Shown piece by piece: positions 31,626 to 46,841 of a stretch of DNA of 64,000 bases (position 1 is its first letter; each line of letters begins with the position of its first letter). The position numbers and the translations under genes are program-made. Below the pieces are notes generated by a model. It saw only the letters and a program-made list of their open reading frames with translations, ran no database searches and was not told the origin of the DNA. The stretch is from Nemophila menziesii (Eukaryota; Streptophyta; Magnoliopsida; Boraginales; Hydrophyllaceae): assembly GCA_029959085.1 (NCBI GenBank), contig JARWIR010000007.1, forward strand, positions 44,257,137 to 44,321,136, given 5' to 3'.

Positions 31626-33130
31626 TGTGTGATAAAATAAGATATAAATTCAAGACCTCAAGAGCACCTAACTAACCGCAAGTTTACGGATTGTTTATGA
31701 GTAATAAAGTAAGTAAAAGAGTATCGACTCCACAAGGTTTAATTTTATTAATCTGAACTCGTGTTCTTATCAAGTGTAGATGATTTAGCTGCTAGCTACT
31801 AAAAGACGGAAATAAAGTAATAGTTTTTTGTTTGGATTTTGTTTAATGAATAGGATGCAATAAAAAGTAAACTAATTAATTAACTACTAATAAGAAAATA
31901 AACTACCAAGAATGAGAGATGAGAGTATAGCTCGATTTTGCTAGTATTACCTTATCCTACAAAATTGATGGTTTCAATTATAAGGGTGAATTAGGTCTTT
32001 ATGCTAATCGGGATTCTAGTTTCCTTTTAACACTCGCCAGGGTAGCTTAGAAGGCTTCCCAACTCTTACTAGAGTGTTTAGGTGAGATTATTCTACGCAA
32101 AATCTCGGTGTTACAAAAAAATTAACATAGATTACTATCGCACAGAAGACATAGCTGAATTGTGTCGGATCCTAAACACCCCACCAGGGTAACTTTTTAA
32201 GATACTAGGTTGAATCTGTATTTGATAAGGATATAGAAAACATAAATTAATTTAGTTCATAAACAACTAATAACCCATAACTCATAACTCTATTGAACAT
32301 CAGATGGTCCTAAAGAACATAAAAACATCAAAGTAGTATTAAAGGTTCATACATAATTGCAAACTCAAGGTACAAAAGTTTAGTGCATAATGGAATTAAT
32401 AAACATATAGGGTAAAAAGGTTAATAGATCATGTTTAAGACAAGAAACTAATATTACTTACCCTAATACTGAAGGCTCAATGGTGTAGAAATGGTGCAAT
32501 ATGGCTCCAGCTTATACTCTTCTTCCCTTTCTCCAGGCGATTTCTCTTCCCTCTACTGAAAAATTGACTTCCAATTGACTAAGGACTGAATGGAACCCTT
32601 TTCTAAATTTAATTTTCTGTTATATAAATGGTTTAAAACGTTTTTGTACTTGTGGGCCCTTTTAGAGAATCCAAGTAAACCCAAAAATGTTTTCAAGGAA
32701 GAGTGGACTGATCTGAGCCGCAACTTTAATAACTTTAACAATTTATCTCCAAATCATAAAACATCAGTTCCTATGCACTTTTAATCAGATTACTATCTAA
32801 AACCAAAGGCCTCCTCTAGATTCTTCATTAATTGCACATGGTGATCCTAATAATTCGATTTCCAAATCTAACCGACAACTGCTCTTGCTTTTCAGAATAG
32901 GATTTTTGGTCCTTTAAGTCCTTTCTATGGGTTTGATTATATTTTTGTAGAGTTTTTATCATCATATTGGGATAAATTATGCTTAAATAGATTTAAAAGT
33001 AACACTTCCAAAACTAGGAAAGAAATGAGAAACTATAAAATTATAGAAAATAATCCCTCATATATGCACAATATAACCCTAAAAAGATGTCGCATTCCTA
33101 TATTAATCTATCACATAAGTGGAAACATCA
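31626..33130 (-). mobile_element. Solo-LTR-like element (copy B, block a)
   Basis: Counterpart of 1286-2820. About 36 bp are missing near 32126 relative to copy A. The start TGATGTTTCC on the minus strand is at 33130. Confidence 0.55.
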
Positions 33131-34499
33131 CCCATATTAATTATTAAATAAATAAAAGAAGAATGTATTCTTTATACTGCTTTTGCATTATTTTCAGATA
33201 TAATAAGGATTTTCAAACATATAAGCCTGAAATAGTTAAAAAGATAAATATTGAATTATTGGGTCAGATTAATGACCTCAAAACTATCCGAGGTTGATAG
33301 GTGTAAGGTTAGTATGTTTAAGGGATGTATTATATATTTTTTTATACTCTAGGGACTAAAATGAATTTTTTCTATAGGTGCAAAAAATAGACGCGATGTA
33401 TAATACAAAATATTCAATTGATGAGAAGTTAGAAAAGATTCTAAAAAATTTCCGCTCTTGATGTTTAATTTAGTAGCTTTCTCTGAAATAATGTTGCTTA
33501 ATTTGTTATTAGCTATTGGAACTCATCTTTTACTATTGAGTTTGTATGGTTTTCATATATAGTTTCTTTATCATTTTGGTCTTGATATTTGAGTTTTTGT
33601 TTCTTATATATAGTGTATATATGGGTTGTATTGTTATGGTTTTATTTTTGCCTTACTTATATATGTAATTCTCAAGTTTCAGTTAGATTTTTTCTAGGTC
33701 CGCAAATAAAGAACATTAATATATCAAATACACTATTGAATCTAAATATTTTCCATCAGACCCAACACGGACATATCGAGAACACCTAACTACGTGATGA
33801 AAAGAAACATGTTAAGGCTAAAAATACATCGTACAAGGATGCTATAGAGAGTGCTACATGACCAAACTCTAAACTATAAATGGGATATTTAAGTCAAATA
33901 ACCTCATCTCAAGTATGAGAATTGAAGACTGGAAGGAAATGAATTTAAACTTGAGTATACTAAAACCTAAACTATCATTTTTAAATTATTATAATATTAT
34001 AGTATTATCATTATCCTTTTTTGACTATATAGATTTGTAGAACAAAAATATCTCAACTATCTCAACGAAGTACTCCAATCTGAGCATAAATTGAAAATGA
34101 ATACAATAAATGAAAAATTGATATGAGAATGAATCACACAATCGTGGACTAGAAAAAGAATCGACAAAACATGCTTTTGCACTTCTGTTATCACAATATA
34201 CCCAACCTCTTCCATCTTGCACTTCATATTACTATTCTTTAGGTAATTATTATGCTCTTCCATATCAAAAAAAAATTTAGAGAAATTGTCAACACGGTAT
34301 ATAACAACATTTCTAAACTTCAATTCATTAATCTTATTTCAAACGTGAATTAATTTGTATCATTGGAGATCTTCACTGTAAATTTTAGTTGGTTCAAGCT
34401 CAAACATGCTTTACATTTCATTTCCAACATCCAAATAACATTTCAATCCAAATTCACTCTATACACACTAATTTTCAAACATTTTAATAAACACGTACT
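33131..34499. other. No gene recognised (copy B)
   Basis: Counterpart of 2821-4186, with small differences only. No recognisable coding or RNA feature. Confidence 0.5.
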
Positions 34500-35980
34500 T
34501 GTTTACATGTGAAAGCTGGCGTATAGTCAACACTTACAGTACTTGTGTTTACATGAATGTGTTACATCATATTGTATGATCATTTGTCTATACTTAGATG
34601 ACATTCTATCTTTGGAATTAATCTTTGTGATATAAATGAGACTAAGTACTTCTTAATTTATGAATTCGAGATTAAAAATATGGTAGAAGATGACTTTATC
34701 CTAGGGGTAAAGATCATACGAAAAGAAAATAAGATATCCATCTGTCAATCTAATTATGTAGAAAAGGTGTTGAAAGTGTTTTATCCTTTGATATTGTGCC
34801 TGCTCGAATCTCCTATGTCTAGTATTCATTTGACTAATAATAGAGGATATATAGTGTCTTAATATGAATATGCTAAAATTATAGGAAGTGTGATATTCAT
34901 GATGAACTATACTCGGCCTAACATTGCATATGTCGTAAGTAGACGACGTCGCTATACCCACAACTCGAGTAATGAACATAATATAACACTTAAAATATTG
35001 GTAAAATACCTAAGAGGTCATATGAACATGATATTACAATAGAAAATTTCATTTTTAGGTCATTACCTATGGCCTAAAAATATTTTTTGGGCCAAACGTT
35101 TCGAAATGCCCATTTTTAGGCTAAATATATTAAAAATGCCCATTTTTAGATTATTATACTATATTGGTGAGATATTTAATAGATTTTAAGAGCAATTTAA
35201 AAATTTCAATCAAAGTATATATTTATTTGAACACATCACAAACTAGAAATTCTACTTGAAATGTCCAAATTACCCTAAAATATATGAAATATCCCGCAAA
35301 ATTAGTGTAATGGCCTAAAAATAGGATCTTTTAATACTTTCGGCTTAAAATGAGCATTTTAAAATGTTTAGCCTAAAAATAATTTTAAGTCGTAGATAAT
35401 GGCCTAAAAATAGAATTTACTCATATTACACGCAAGTTCAATACTGTCTTAGAAGGTTATTGTCATGCAAACTAGATAGCAGAGAGTAATGTAGAGAGCT
35501 TTACTGGTGGTTATGTGTTTTACTTAGATGGAATAGCTATATTGTGGAAGTTTTCAAACAAACTTATATAGCACTTTCCATTTGGAATCCAAGTTTATAG
35601 CGCTTGAGTTGGCAGGTAAAGAAGTTGAGTGGTGGAGAAGTATTCTAGCAGACATGACATTATAGGATGACAAAGTCGTTTTGATTTACTTTCATCGTGA
35701 CTCGCAAGAAGATATTAATTTTACTTATAACATGTTCATTAATGGAAAATAGAGATATATCTACATCACACATAGTTTAGTAAATAAATTGCCAAAGAAT
35801 GGGGATATTATTATATTTTGTTAGATAAAAGAAGAATTTGGTTGATTCATTTACTAAAATTTTAACCAAGAGAGTAGTCTGGGAAACGGCAAGGAGGGTG
35901 GGGCTTAATCCAACTCACATGTGACATATCAAAGACATATGGTGCACTACATTCCCATCAATATGAGGTGCAACTGTGAA
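34500..35980 (+). pseudogene. Ty1/copia RT-RNase H relic (copy B, block a)
   Basis: Counterpart of 4187-5660. It keeps about 8 bp (ATCTTTGTG-like, near 34620) that copy A lost, and again carries multiple stops. Interrupted by the same MITE. Confidence 0.85.
35050..35413. mobile_element. 364-bp foldback MITE (copy B)
   Basis: Counterpart of 4736-5099, flanked by AATTT (35045-35049, 35414-35418). Its right end reads GGCCTAAAAATAG, a better inverse of the left end than copy A's GGCCTATAAATAG. Confidence 0.75.
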
Positions 35981-36910
35981 AATGAGTATGAGTCTCGACT
36001 CTTAACGATTTATAACCCTTTGTGGTGATACTGTTGAGATGCCATCATTAATTCATCGACCATTAATTTACGGTTGAGTTTAACTTCTAATGATATTCAT
36101 ATCCTCTTGTGGTGATCCTCTTGAGACAGACTTGATAAAATCACCAAGATACATGAGGTTGAATTCCAAATTCATTAATGATCTAAAGACCCTTGAGGGC
36201 AGTTAATGATGGATAAACATTCTTAAAATCAACTAATAAGATAGCAAAACATCGTTGCACATGATTTTATGCAATGGTTTCTAAAGAGTTGAGTTTGCTA
36301 CCCATTGCTTAATGTTAAAGTATTTATTTCTTATAAAATTGTTGTAATGGTTCAAAATCCATTATGATTTATACTTTTTAAAATGTTTTATTTTTTTAGT
36401 TAGCATATATGATTTTTTTTAAATTGGAAATAGTTTATTGAACCATTCGTAATGGATCTTTTCTATTATTGTAATACATTTATTTAAATAGAGCAATGAT
36501 TTTATTGCATTAATCAACATATTAATTGTTAGTTTAAAATAAAAATATTTTATATTGACTTGGTTTGATATAAGACTATCAATTAATCATGACCATTAGA
36601 CCAAATTTCTTCTTATGATATTTACTAGTGAATAAATAGTTATACCACATACCGTTTTTTAAAAACCATTGCAATACGATTAAGTAATGATTTATAACGT
36701 GTAGTAAATAAAAAATAAAGATAAAACTATTACTATAAATTTTAAACAATGGTTTAAAACATGTTGAAAATAACATATCAGGTAAAACATTTACCACCAT
36801 TATTATCTTTCTATTTTTTCTTTTGTTCTGGAGATATACATCATATATCTTTCGACGGATTTGGTACCTCTGTTTGAATTTTTTAATATATGCCATATCT
36901 ATTGACCAAA
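35981..36910. other. Short copia tail and inverted-repeat-rich DNA (copy B)
   Basis: Counterpart of 5661-6590. No gene. A minus-strand run of 105 codons (36579-36896) is open in both copies but has the composition of AT-rich noise. Confidence 0.45.
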
Positions 36911-37378
36911 ATAACTATTAATTTACTAATTATCTCATTCATCATATTTTTTCAAATTTGATAAAGAATGTCATATATAAAAATTATGTCATATACGTAT
37001 TTCAATGTAAATTTAATTTATTAGCTTTTTCTTAGACTCAATACTTGGAAATGATTAATTACCTAGCATTATTTGAAAGATAAACATGAAACTTTATTAC
37101 ATAACAATTTGGATATAAATATATATATTATACAATGTATATAATTAATAATCATAAATGATTTTATGCCTATTTCATAATTGTAAAGATATATATGTAT
37201 ACCATTGATTTTTAGATTAATGGAAATTATATTATTTCTATCTTCACGTAATTTTATGTGAAAAGTATGATAATGCACACCACATTTTGGAAAATCAAAA
37301 TTCTAGAAAAATATCTATAAATACCTCTTATGTGTGAGTCTTTAGGACACGTATCTCTTCTAAAATATCTTTATTTCA
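36911..37378 (+). promoter_or_regulatory. Promoter and leader of MADS gene 1 (copy B)
   Basis: TATA box TATAAATA at 37316-37323, 56 bp before the ATG. One extra T in the leader (ACCTCTTATGTG against ACCTCTATGTG in copy A). Confidence 0.65.
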
Positions 37379-37990
37379 ATGGAAATTGTTCCAACAATTA
37401 AGAAGGCTAAAGGCCGTAGAAAAATACCAATACAATTCATAAAGGATGAGAGTCACCGTGATGTGACATTCTCAAAAAGAAAGAGTGGTGTGATTAAAAA
37501 GGCCAGTGAACTTGCCACTTTATGTGGTGCTGAAATTGGCCTATTTGTTTGCTCACGTGGAAATAAGGTATATTCATTTGGGGATCCTGATATTACTTCA
37601 GTTGTCGATAAGTTCGACTCTCGAAACCTTTCACAACTCGAAGTAGAAACAACCCAAAGCATTCATGCAAATCGCAGTTATAATGTTCGCTATAACAATG
37701 ATCAATTCAGATTACTAAGCGACCAGATCGACCATGAAACAGAACGCCGTAAGAAATTGGATAATATATCAAAATTCAACCATGATAATTATTGGTGGAG
37801 TGCACCAATAAGTAATATAAACAAGGAGGGGCTTGAGAGAGTGCAAACAACAATGGTGGAGCTACATTCAAAAGTCCAAGCAGCAGCACACCAGTTGCAT
37901 CATCTTTTTGCAAGTTCTAGTACTACCCATTCACAAGATGTATTTCAAATCAATCCAAATTTTCCAAATGCACCTACTTATCATCGCTAA
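37379..37990 (+). CDS. Type I (M-alpha, AGL62-like) MADS-box transcription factor, gene 1B
   Basis: The 203-residue duplicate of the gene at 7056. It is intact, single-exon, and has the same MADS domain (12-71), charged helix-like stretch and NYWW..PI motif. Only L147I and H176L differ at protein level, with a few silent changes, so the frame has been kept since the 28.5-kb duplication. The two substitutions lie outside the DNA-binding domain, so 1A and 1B should bind the same sites. Promoter, leader and 3' flank are also near-identical, so their expression probably overlaps. Confidence 0.93.
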   Translation: MEIVPTIKKAKGRRKIPIQFIKDESHRDVTFSKRKSGVIKKASELATLCGAEIGLFVCSRGNKVYSFGDPDITSVVDKFDSRNLSQLEVETTQSIHANRSYNVRYNNDQFRLLSDQIDHETERRKKLDNISKFNHDNYWWSAPISNINKEGLERVQTTMVELHSKVQAAAHQLHHLFASSSTTHSQDVFQINPNFPNAPTYHR

Positions 37991-39190
<1,200 letters not shown>

Positions 39191-40266
39191 TATCAATGAC
39201 TGAAGATCCAATTAAGGAAGAGTTGATGAAATCACTAGATGAGTTTCATAGCTCTTGATGATTTTAAAAACACAAGAGGGGCAGTCTATTGTGGGTAGAC
39301 ACTTTTGAAAATCACCTATGTGTGTGTGAAGGTGGGTCGCCTTTTATATGAAATATAGGTCAGTTTTCTTTAAATCACTTACTAGAATCAATGTATATAT
39401 ATGACCTATCTAAACACGTGGAAGACAATATCACAAAATGTTTTCTTAAAACCTAGGTTGAGTATGTGTTGTTGGGGTCTAAGTTGGATAAAGACTATGG
39501 TGACCAGATTTGGATGTTGCCTCACTTTACTAGGTATAAGTATCAATCTATTTTTATTGAACATTGATGTTTAAGTACAACTTAACCCATCTTCTGTCCA
39601 TGAGTTCTTTTTAAATTTCTTATTTGCCTACAATAGCCATGTATGTGGTATTGTTGATTTAATAAAGTCTTTTAATGATTCCTTTGGCGAGCATGGCTTT
39701 CTTGACCAAGGAAAAAAGTTTTTGACCTTTTGACTTCTTCCTACTTCCCGTATCAATGGATACAGTAAATTATTTTTAGTTTTTATTCCATTACTGTATT
39801 CCAAATGTGTGTTATGCCTATGGAGATGAGTAACCTATGGATTTATTTTTGTATTTCTAAGAAGTTAAATGTAAGTGAGAGAAAGGATAGCAAGAATCTC
39901 TCATAAACTATAAGTTCTAGAGCCTATATTCATAGTTTACTTTACCAATACAAAGGTTTGTTTTTAGATTTATTAGATAAATTTACTCTCTTTATACAAC
40001 TCAATAGTCGTGGTTCATATTTTGGTTATGTAAACTTTGTTGACCTTTCGAATTTCTTCCTTGAAGTTGCCAATAAACCACCAAGATTCATATGATCTCA
40101 TGTCATTTAAAATCTTAGATCTGCATTTCTTACCAACCATGGATAGCATCAAGCTTTTTGATAAATCATTAGAATTTGTTTATCTTGGTTTTCCTTTCCG
40201 TTATAAGGGTTTGAGAAGTAATTCCACTAGTGAAGATATCTCCTATTAGGGATACTCTGGGGACTA
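39191..40266 (+). other. Copia-3'-end-like tail block (copy B, block a)
   Basis: Counterpart of 8771-9840. Same ordered words. Scattered substitutions only. Confidence 0.4.
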
Positions 40267-40916
40267 TACAACAAGGAGAGTAATAAATTAAGTGGCCACA
40301 ACGTGTCATCTCCCGAGCTTACTAGAGTTTTAGGAATTAGCATCGAGCGTTGGGCACTCTAAGAGTCATTTTAAATACATATTACATGATTTCATAGACA
40401 TTTTACAAAAAAATAAAATCTTTGTAGTTCACCATATTACATTTCAGCCATATGAAGGCATACATTACCCTAAGTAAAAAGAATATTCTTACATCGTTCA
40501 ATATAATTTATGAATCATAGTGTTTCTTTTGAATTAGAAACCATGTATCTTACTTATAAGATAAATTTATGTGATTTTAAAAATATTAATATGTATCCCC
40601 TCTTTATGTTTGAAAATCAAGAAATCAAATGTACATTAACAATATATTTTCCATTGTATTAGAGCAATTGTATTTTATACATATTGGGTCATGCTTTATA
40701 TTCTTTTCTTTTGTCTTGTTAAGGAAACGTACAAATTATGGAATATATATTGGGTAAAAATAATCATCATAATTATTAACCTTATATTATTCCTTATTTT
40801 TAAAAAATAACCCATTATTATTTTACTATTTATCGCTTTCATCCTTTTTAATTTAAATTATATAAAGAATTCCATTTATAAAAATAAATTCAGGATAGCT
40901 ATAATCTGTGATCATA
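40267..40916. repeat. Terminal block (copy B, block a)
   Basis: Counterpart of 9841-10490. No recognisable gene. Confidence 0.5.
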
Positions 40917-40925
40917 TAAATTTTT
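40917..40925. other. Empty target site of the MULE-like element
   Basis: TAAATTTTT occurs once here, with flanks matching both sides of 10491-12226. Copy B never received the insertion, or lost it precisely. Confidence 0.9.
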
Positions 40926-41047
40926 TAAAATAAATATAATTTATTAATTTTTTCTTAAACCTAATAATAGTAAATGAGTAAGTACCTACCATATTCTAAA
41001 AAGGATAAACATTAAACAATTTAACTACATAACATTTTGGATATATA

Positions 41048-41052
41048 TTATA
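41048..41052. other. Empty target site of the 196-bp MITE
   Basis: TTATA occurs once, joining the flanks found at 12349-12353 and 12550-12554. Confidence 0.88.
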
Positions 41053-41092
41053 TATTGTATATAACTAATAATCGTAAAGGATTTTAATATTT

Positions 41093-41213
41093 TGAGATCG
41101 ATAGTTGACCTAGTGGTTAGGTTACTCCGCAGAGACCAAGAGATCCTGGGATCGAATCTCATTGGAGTCAAAATATCTCCGAGTCCAAAGTGGCTCTCTC
41201 ATGTATTCAAAAA
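41093..41213 (+). mobile_element. tRNA-derived SINE (copy B)
   Basis: Same element and target duplication (41076-41092, 41214-41230) as 12595-12715. It is therefore older than the 28.5-kb duplication. Confidence 0.85.
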
Positions 41214-41230
41214 AAAGGATTTCAATATTT

Positions 41231-41829
41231 ATACCTATTTCATAATTTTTATATACATATGTATAATAGTAATTTATAATGATTAATATACACTATAATG
41301 TGTACCCCACTAAAATATCTACATCTACACATAGTTTTATATAAAAATAATGATTATGCATACCATAAAATTATTTAAGTTTGATTGAATTTGACTAAAG
41401 AAACAACGTTGCTAAAATAAAGTTAAAAAGAAGGATAAAATGATCTCTATTTCACTATTTTGTGGAGTTAACGAGCATTGTGCTTATATATCCCCTATAT
41501 TGGATTACAAAGCCTATATTTATATTAAGTACCCACAATTTTCTAGGTAGTACTTGTCATCCCCCACTTACGACTTGATCTCTAAAATGGATTTCCCTAT
41601 TTCCATGGACCATATATGTTCATGATGATAGGCCATGTTGTTGATGTCATCCTTGATGAGATCATGGTAACTTTAACATGCGATCTCAAGGTGACCTAGT
41701 TTGATATACTTCTTTTGGTATGAGTTGTGTTGTATTCTCCTTGGGGAATCTAGATGTCTCAAGGTTATTTTTAGATTGGCTAGCGTGGGAAGTCAGTATG
41801 GATCATACATCCTCAAAATACTCATCCAT
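41231..41829 (-). pseudogene. Truncated promoter-like repeat and minus-strand relic (copy B, block b)
   Basis: 41231-41382 matches 12733-12884 and 41383-41829 matches 12885-13330. Not functional by any feature I can see. Confidence 0.4.
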
Positions 41830-42073
41830 ATGAGGTACAATGATATTTTATTCATATGAACACATATTCCCTAGTGACCATGGTAGTCACCACAATAACT
41901 CTTATTGTTTTAATTGTCGTTCATAAACTCATTATACATCATATAGATGTTAAAACCGTACTTTTAAATGTAAATCTAATTAAAGATACACAAACACACA
42001 CACACGCACACGCACACACATATATATATGGTCCAACTTGAGGGGTTAGTCACATTTGATCAACAGAGCTCAT
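41830..42073 (+). pseudogene. Copia RT fragment with a short (AC)n(AT)n tract (copy B)
   Basis: Counterpart of 13331-13597. The microsatellite (41990-42029) is about 25 bp shorter than in copy A. Confidence 0.55.
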
Positions 42074-42380
42074 TATAGTGCTTATGCAAAAGATATTTGG
42101 GATGAGATATAGAAGTGGTTGGGTATTAATAAGGAAATGAATACTCTCTTGAGCTCATTATAGTAGCTAAAGAAACTTAAAGCTCGCGAGAATTGGAAGA
42201 GAAAGATTTGGAGGATAGCTTTTGGAGCCTACGTGTATTGCATATGGAGGGCAAGGAATTATCTTGACATGATAGGTGATCCAACATTTTGGGAAGCGGT
42301 TATCAAGGAGGTTAAGTGGTTCACATATTCCATATTATTCTCTTTGTTCCCTCAATACTTTCTTTTTGGATTATTGTGGG
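42074..42380 (+). pseudogene. LINE zf-RVT fragment (copy B)
   Basis: Counterpart of 13598-13904 with YCIWRARNYLDMIG retained. Here the following residues read DPTFWEAVIKEVKWF without the stop that copy A has (TTTTTGAGAAG), so copy B is nearer the ancestral sequence. Confidence 0.7.
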
Positions 42381-43020
42381 AGATTATCATGTAATGGTAT
42401 GAAATAGTTGCATTTTCTTTATTATGTAAGATTTATCTAATGCTTATTCTCTTCCATATAAAAATATACACTATAATTTTGTCAGCACAGTATATAACAA
42501 CATTTCTAAACTTCCATTGATTAATGTAATTTCAAATGCAAATTAATATGAATCATTTGAGACCTTGATTGTAAATTCTAGTTGGTTTAAGCTCAAAGAC
42601 ATTCTTTACATTTCATTTTAAACTCCAAATAACATATCAATCAAAATGCATTATTAACACACTATTTTTCCCATATTTTAATATACACATAAATTAAATA
42701 AACACCTAAATTTAATGAGTTTCACTTCTTAAATGTAAGTGTTTATTAAAATTTGCTCAAGTACATTAAGGTACGAAGCAAATTCTAGTATATAATAATT
42801 ATCATTATTATTATTTTAATATGTAATTGTTTGAAAAATAAGGGATGTTATAGACATTCAACACATTTTTTGTTAAAAAACTAACATAAGTTATTTTTTA
42901 ACGGAAATCAAGGACAGTGGTGACTGTGTTTCGTGAGAATAGTTCAGAGGGGTATTTGGGTATTGTTTTGGATCAGGTAGGTTTCATATTTCTAGAAAAA
43001 GTTTAGAAGAGGTATCAGTC
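42381..43020. other. Spacer (copy B, block b)
   Basis: Counterpart of 13905-14547. No gene recognised. Confidence 0.45.
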
Positions 43021-44130
43021 ATTCAACTTGGGTTTGTTACATCTGGTCAAAAGAGGAAAGCATGCAAGCTTAAAAAATCGTTATATGGTTTGAACCAGAC
43101 TACTAAAAATGGTAAATGAAATTAGATAATACTTTAGTGAAAGCTGGTCTTTTAGTCATCACTTAAAATTCTTGTGTTTACATGAATGGGTTATATCATA
43201 TTGTATGGTCATTTAGCTATACGTAGATGACATGCTAATCTTTGGAACTAATATTCATGATATAAATGAGACTAAGTACTTCTTATTTTATGAATTCAAG
43301 ATTAAAATATGGTAGAAGATGATTTTATCATATGGGCAAGATCATAAGAAAAGAAAACAGCATATTCGTTTTCCAATCTCATCGTGTTAAAAAGATTTTG
43401 AAAATGATGTATCCTTGATGTTGTTTCCCCTTGGATTCCCTATGACTCTAGTATTTATTCAAGACCTATACTCGGCCTGACATTGCATATGCCGTAAGTA
43501 GATTACGTCGCTATACTCACAACTCGAGTAATGAAAATATAATAACACTTCAAAGATTACTAAAATAACTGAGAGGTACTATGAACATAATATTACAATA
43601 TAGAAATTCGTTGATGTCTTTGAAGGATATTGTTATGCATACTGGATAGCAGATAATGATGTTGAGAGCTTCACTTGTGGCTATGTGTTTTACTTAGATG
43701 GAAGAGCTATAATGTGAAAGTATTTAAAACAAACTTATATAGCACTTTACATATTGGAATCCAAGCTTGTAGCGCTAGAGAGAACGTAGGTAAAGAAGTT
43801 AATGTTTGAGGAGTCTCCTTGTAGACATGACATTATGGGATGACAAAGTCGTTTTGATTTCTCTTCATTGTGACTCGCAAGAAGCTATTAGTGTTACTTA
43901 TAAGATGTTCGTTAAGGAAAAATAGAGATATATATACATCAAACATAGTTTAGTAAAGAAATTTCCAAAGAATGGTGATAACGTTGGATTTTGTTAGATC
44001 AAAAAAGATTTTGGTTGATTCATTTAATAAAAGTTTAACCAATAGAGTGGTTTCGGAAACTTCAAGAAGGGTGGGGCTTAATCCCACTCACATATGACAT
44101 ATTACAGACATATAATACACTGCCTTCCCA
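43021..44130 (+). pseudogene. Ty1/copia RT-RNase H relic (copy B, block b)
   Basis: Counterpart of 14548-15660, with the same YVDDMLIFGTN palm motif and the same inactivating frameshifts. Confidence 0.85.
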
Positions 44131-44676
44131 TCCCTATGATGCAACTGTGAAAATGAGTATGAGTCTTGACTCTTAACGATTTATAACCCTTTTTTGTGGT
44201 CTTGTTGAGACGCCTTGATGAATTCATCAACCATCAATCCACGGTTGAGTTTAACTTTTAATGATGTTCATATCCCCTTTTGGTGTTCCTATTGAGATAG
44301 ACTTTATGAACTCAAGGGGACACATAAGGTTAAATTCCAATGCCCTTAATGATCTAAAAACCCTTGAGGGCAGTTTATGATGGACAAATATTCTTAAAAT
44401 TACTTATCTAAGTGTGGAGGCACTACCACATTTTGCTCATCTGGTAACATTTTAAAGATAGTTATAAGACAACAAAAAGTCGTTGCACATAACTTTATGC
44501 AGTGGTATCTAAACAGTTGAAGTTGCCACCTGTTGCTTAATGTTAAGTATTGATTTTTCATAAAATTACTGTAATGGTTCAAAATCCATTACGATTTATA
44601 CTTTTTGCAATGTTTTGTTTTTTGAGTTATCCTATATGATATTTTTATGGGAAGCGGTTTATTGAACCATACGTAA
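44131..44676. other. Short copia tail and MITE-like DNA (copy B, block b)
   Basis: Counterpart of 15661-16204. No gene. Confidence 0.45.
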
Positions 44677-45527
44677 GTCCAGGGGCGGACCTACTTGAGG
44701 CCCAGGGGGGCTCAAGCCTCCCTAAACCCGTAAATTTTATGATATGCAAGTGTAATTTTTGTCCGAAAAATAATTAGCCCTTTCTGAACTTTTATAATAT
44801 ATATTATTGCTTTTAAGTGCACATAAGATATTATAGCTTAGTAGATGCTATACTTGGTTTTTAAGATTTAGAATAGAGGTCGTGTGTTCGAAACATAGCA
44901 ATTGCTTTATATTTTCTTAAATGCACATGAAATATAAAATCATTTTTAGTTAAATAGATTTAAAATAGAAAATCTTATATTTTGCATAACTATTTAATAA
45001 AATTTCATAACTATTTTTTATAACTTTCCTTTGTCCTTATATTTTAACATTTTAAATTTTTTTAATTTAAAATACTAAATTTAAATTAAAACTTTGTCAA
45101 ATTTTACCGACTTATAAGAATATCGTAATTCATTATATTAGTCTTTATTCTAAATTTTAGGCTAGCATCGCTTGATAAAATTATAATATCTACCCTTTAG
45201 AAAATTAGAATATGAATATAACATTATAAAATATTAATAAAAATTTTGTAATACTATGTAAAATAGGTGTGATGGATTTTTTTCCAAAATGTAGCGTTAA
45301 TACTTAATAGTGTTATTTTGCATCATTTTCAGGTAAATGCTAACTTATAAGTTTATTTTATTTTACGATCGAGAATTACAATAGTGTTGCATGTTTATAT
45401 CTATATTTTGACATGGGTAATTGTAGATTCATGCTTTTTATATTACCTTAAAAGAATTGGAATCGATTACTCCAAATCCCCATATATATCAAGCCCCCTC
45501 TCATTTTTTCTTTTGGATCCGCCCATG
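44677..45527. mobile_element. hAT-like non-autonomous element (copy B)
   Basis: Counterpart of 16205-17055, same length, with TACGTAA at 44670-44676 and 45528-45534. Confidence 0.75.
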
Positions 45528-45534
45528 TACGTAA

Positions 45535-46031
45535 CGGGTTATTTTTATTATTGTAATACATTTGATTAACTAGAGCAATGATTTTATTACATTAATCAAC
45601 GTATTTATTATTAATTAAAATAAAAAAAAATTATATTGACTATGTTTGATATAAGACTATAAATTAATCACTACAGCTAAACCAAACTTCTTTTTATGAT
45701 ATTAAGTAGTGAAAATAGTTGTACAAGATATAGTTATGGAAAACCATTGCAATATGGTTAAGTAATGGTTTATAACGTGTTGCAAATAAAAAATAAAAAA
45801 TGAAAAATAAAAAATAAAAATAAAATCATTGAAATAAACTATAAAGGATGGTATAAAACATATTGAATATAACATATCGGGTAAAAAAATTCATTGTCAT
45901 TACTGTCCTTCTATTTTTCCTTATTTTTTGGAGATATCCATTATTGATATTTACTGACAACTCTCCTTCAAGAGTTGGGTAACTCTCTTTTACTTATTTA
46001 ATATTTGTCACGTTTATTGACCCAAAAAACT
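45535..46031. other. Inverted-repeat-rich DNA upstream of MADS2 (copy B)
   Basis: Counterpart of 17063-17552, with one extra AAATAAAA-type unit near 45805. No gene. Confidence 0.45.
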
Positions 46032-46687
46032 ATTAATTTACTATTTATTTCATTCAATATATTTGATTCAGATTTGATAAAGAATGTCATTTATAAAAAT
46101 TATGTCATGATAGCTATACTCTTAGTATCATATGCATGTTTTAATATAACCTTAATTTATTAGCTTTTGCTTAGACTTAATACTAGTAAATGATTAAGTC
46201 ACTAGCATACTTTGCAAAGGATAAACATGAAATAACTTTATTACATAATATTTTGGATATATATCATACAATGTATATAGTTAATAATCATAAATGATAT
46301 TTATAATTATACCTAATTCATAATTTTTAAAGATATGTATGCATACCATTGATTTTTAGATTAATTTACTATTTATTTCATTCAATATATTTGATTCAGA
46401 TTTGATAAAGAATGTCATTTATAAAAATTATGCCATGATAGCTATATTCTTGGTATCATATGCATGTTTTAATATAATTTATTAGCTTTTGCTTAGACTT
46501 AATACTAGTAAATGATTAAGTCTCTAGCATACTTTGCAAAAGATAAACATAAAATAACTTTATTACATAATATTTTGGATTATATCATATAATTTATATA
46601 GTTAATAACCATAAATGATATTTATAATTATACCTAATTCATAATTTTAAAGATATGTATGCATACCATTAATTTTTAGATTAATGG
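46032..46687 (+). repeat. 328-bp tandem duplication of the MADS2 promoter region (copy B)
   Basis: Units start at 46032 and 46360. Same structure as 17553-18208. Confidence 0.9.
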
Positions 46688-46841
46688 ACATTATATTATC
46701 TCTATCTCCACGTAATATTATGTAAAGAATATGATAATTCACCTTATATTTTGGAAATCAAAATTTTAGAAAAAATTATATAAATACCTATTATGTGTGA
46801 GTCTTTAGGACACACATCTCTTCTAATATATCTTTATTTCA
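46688..46841 (+). promoter_or_regulatory. Core promoter and leader of MADS gene 2 (copy B)
   Basis: TATA box TATATAAATA at 46787-46796. Leader unchanged from copy A. Confidence 0.65.
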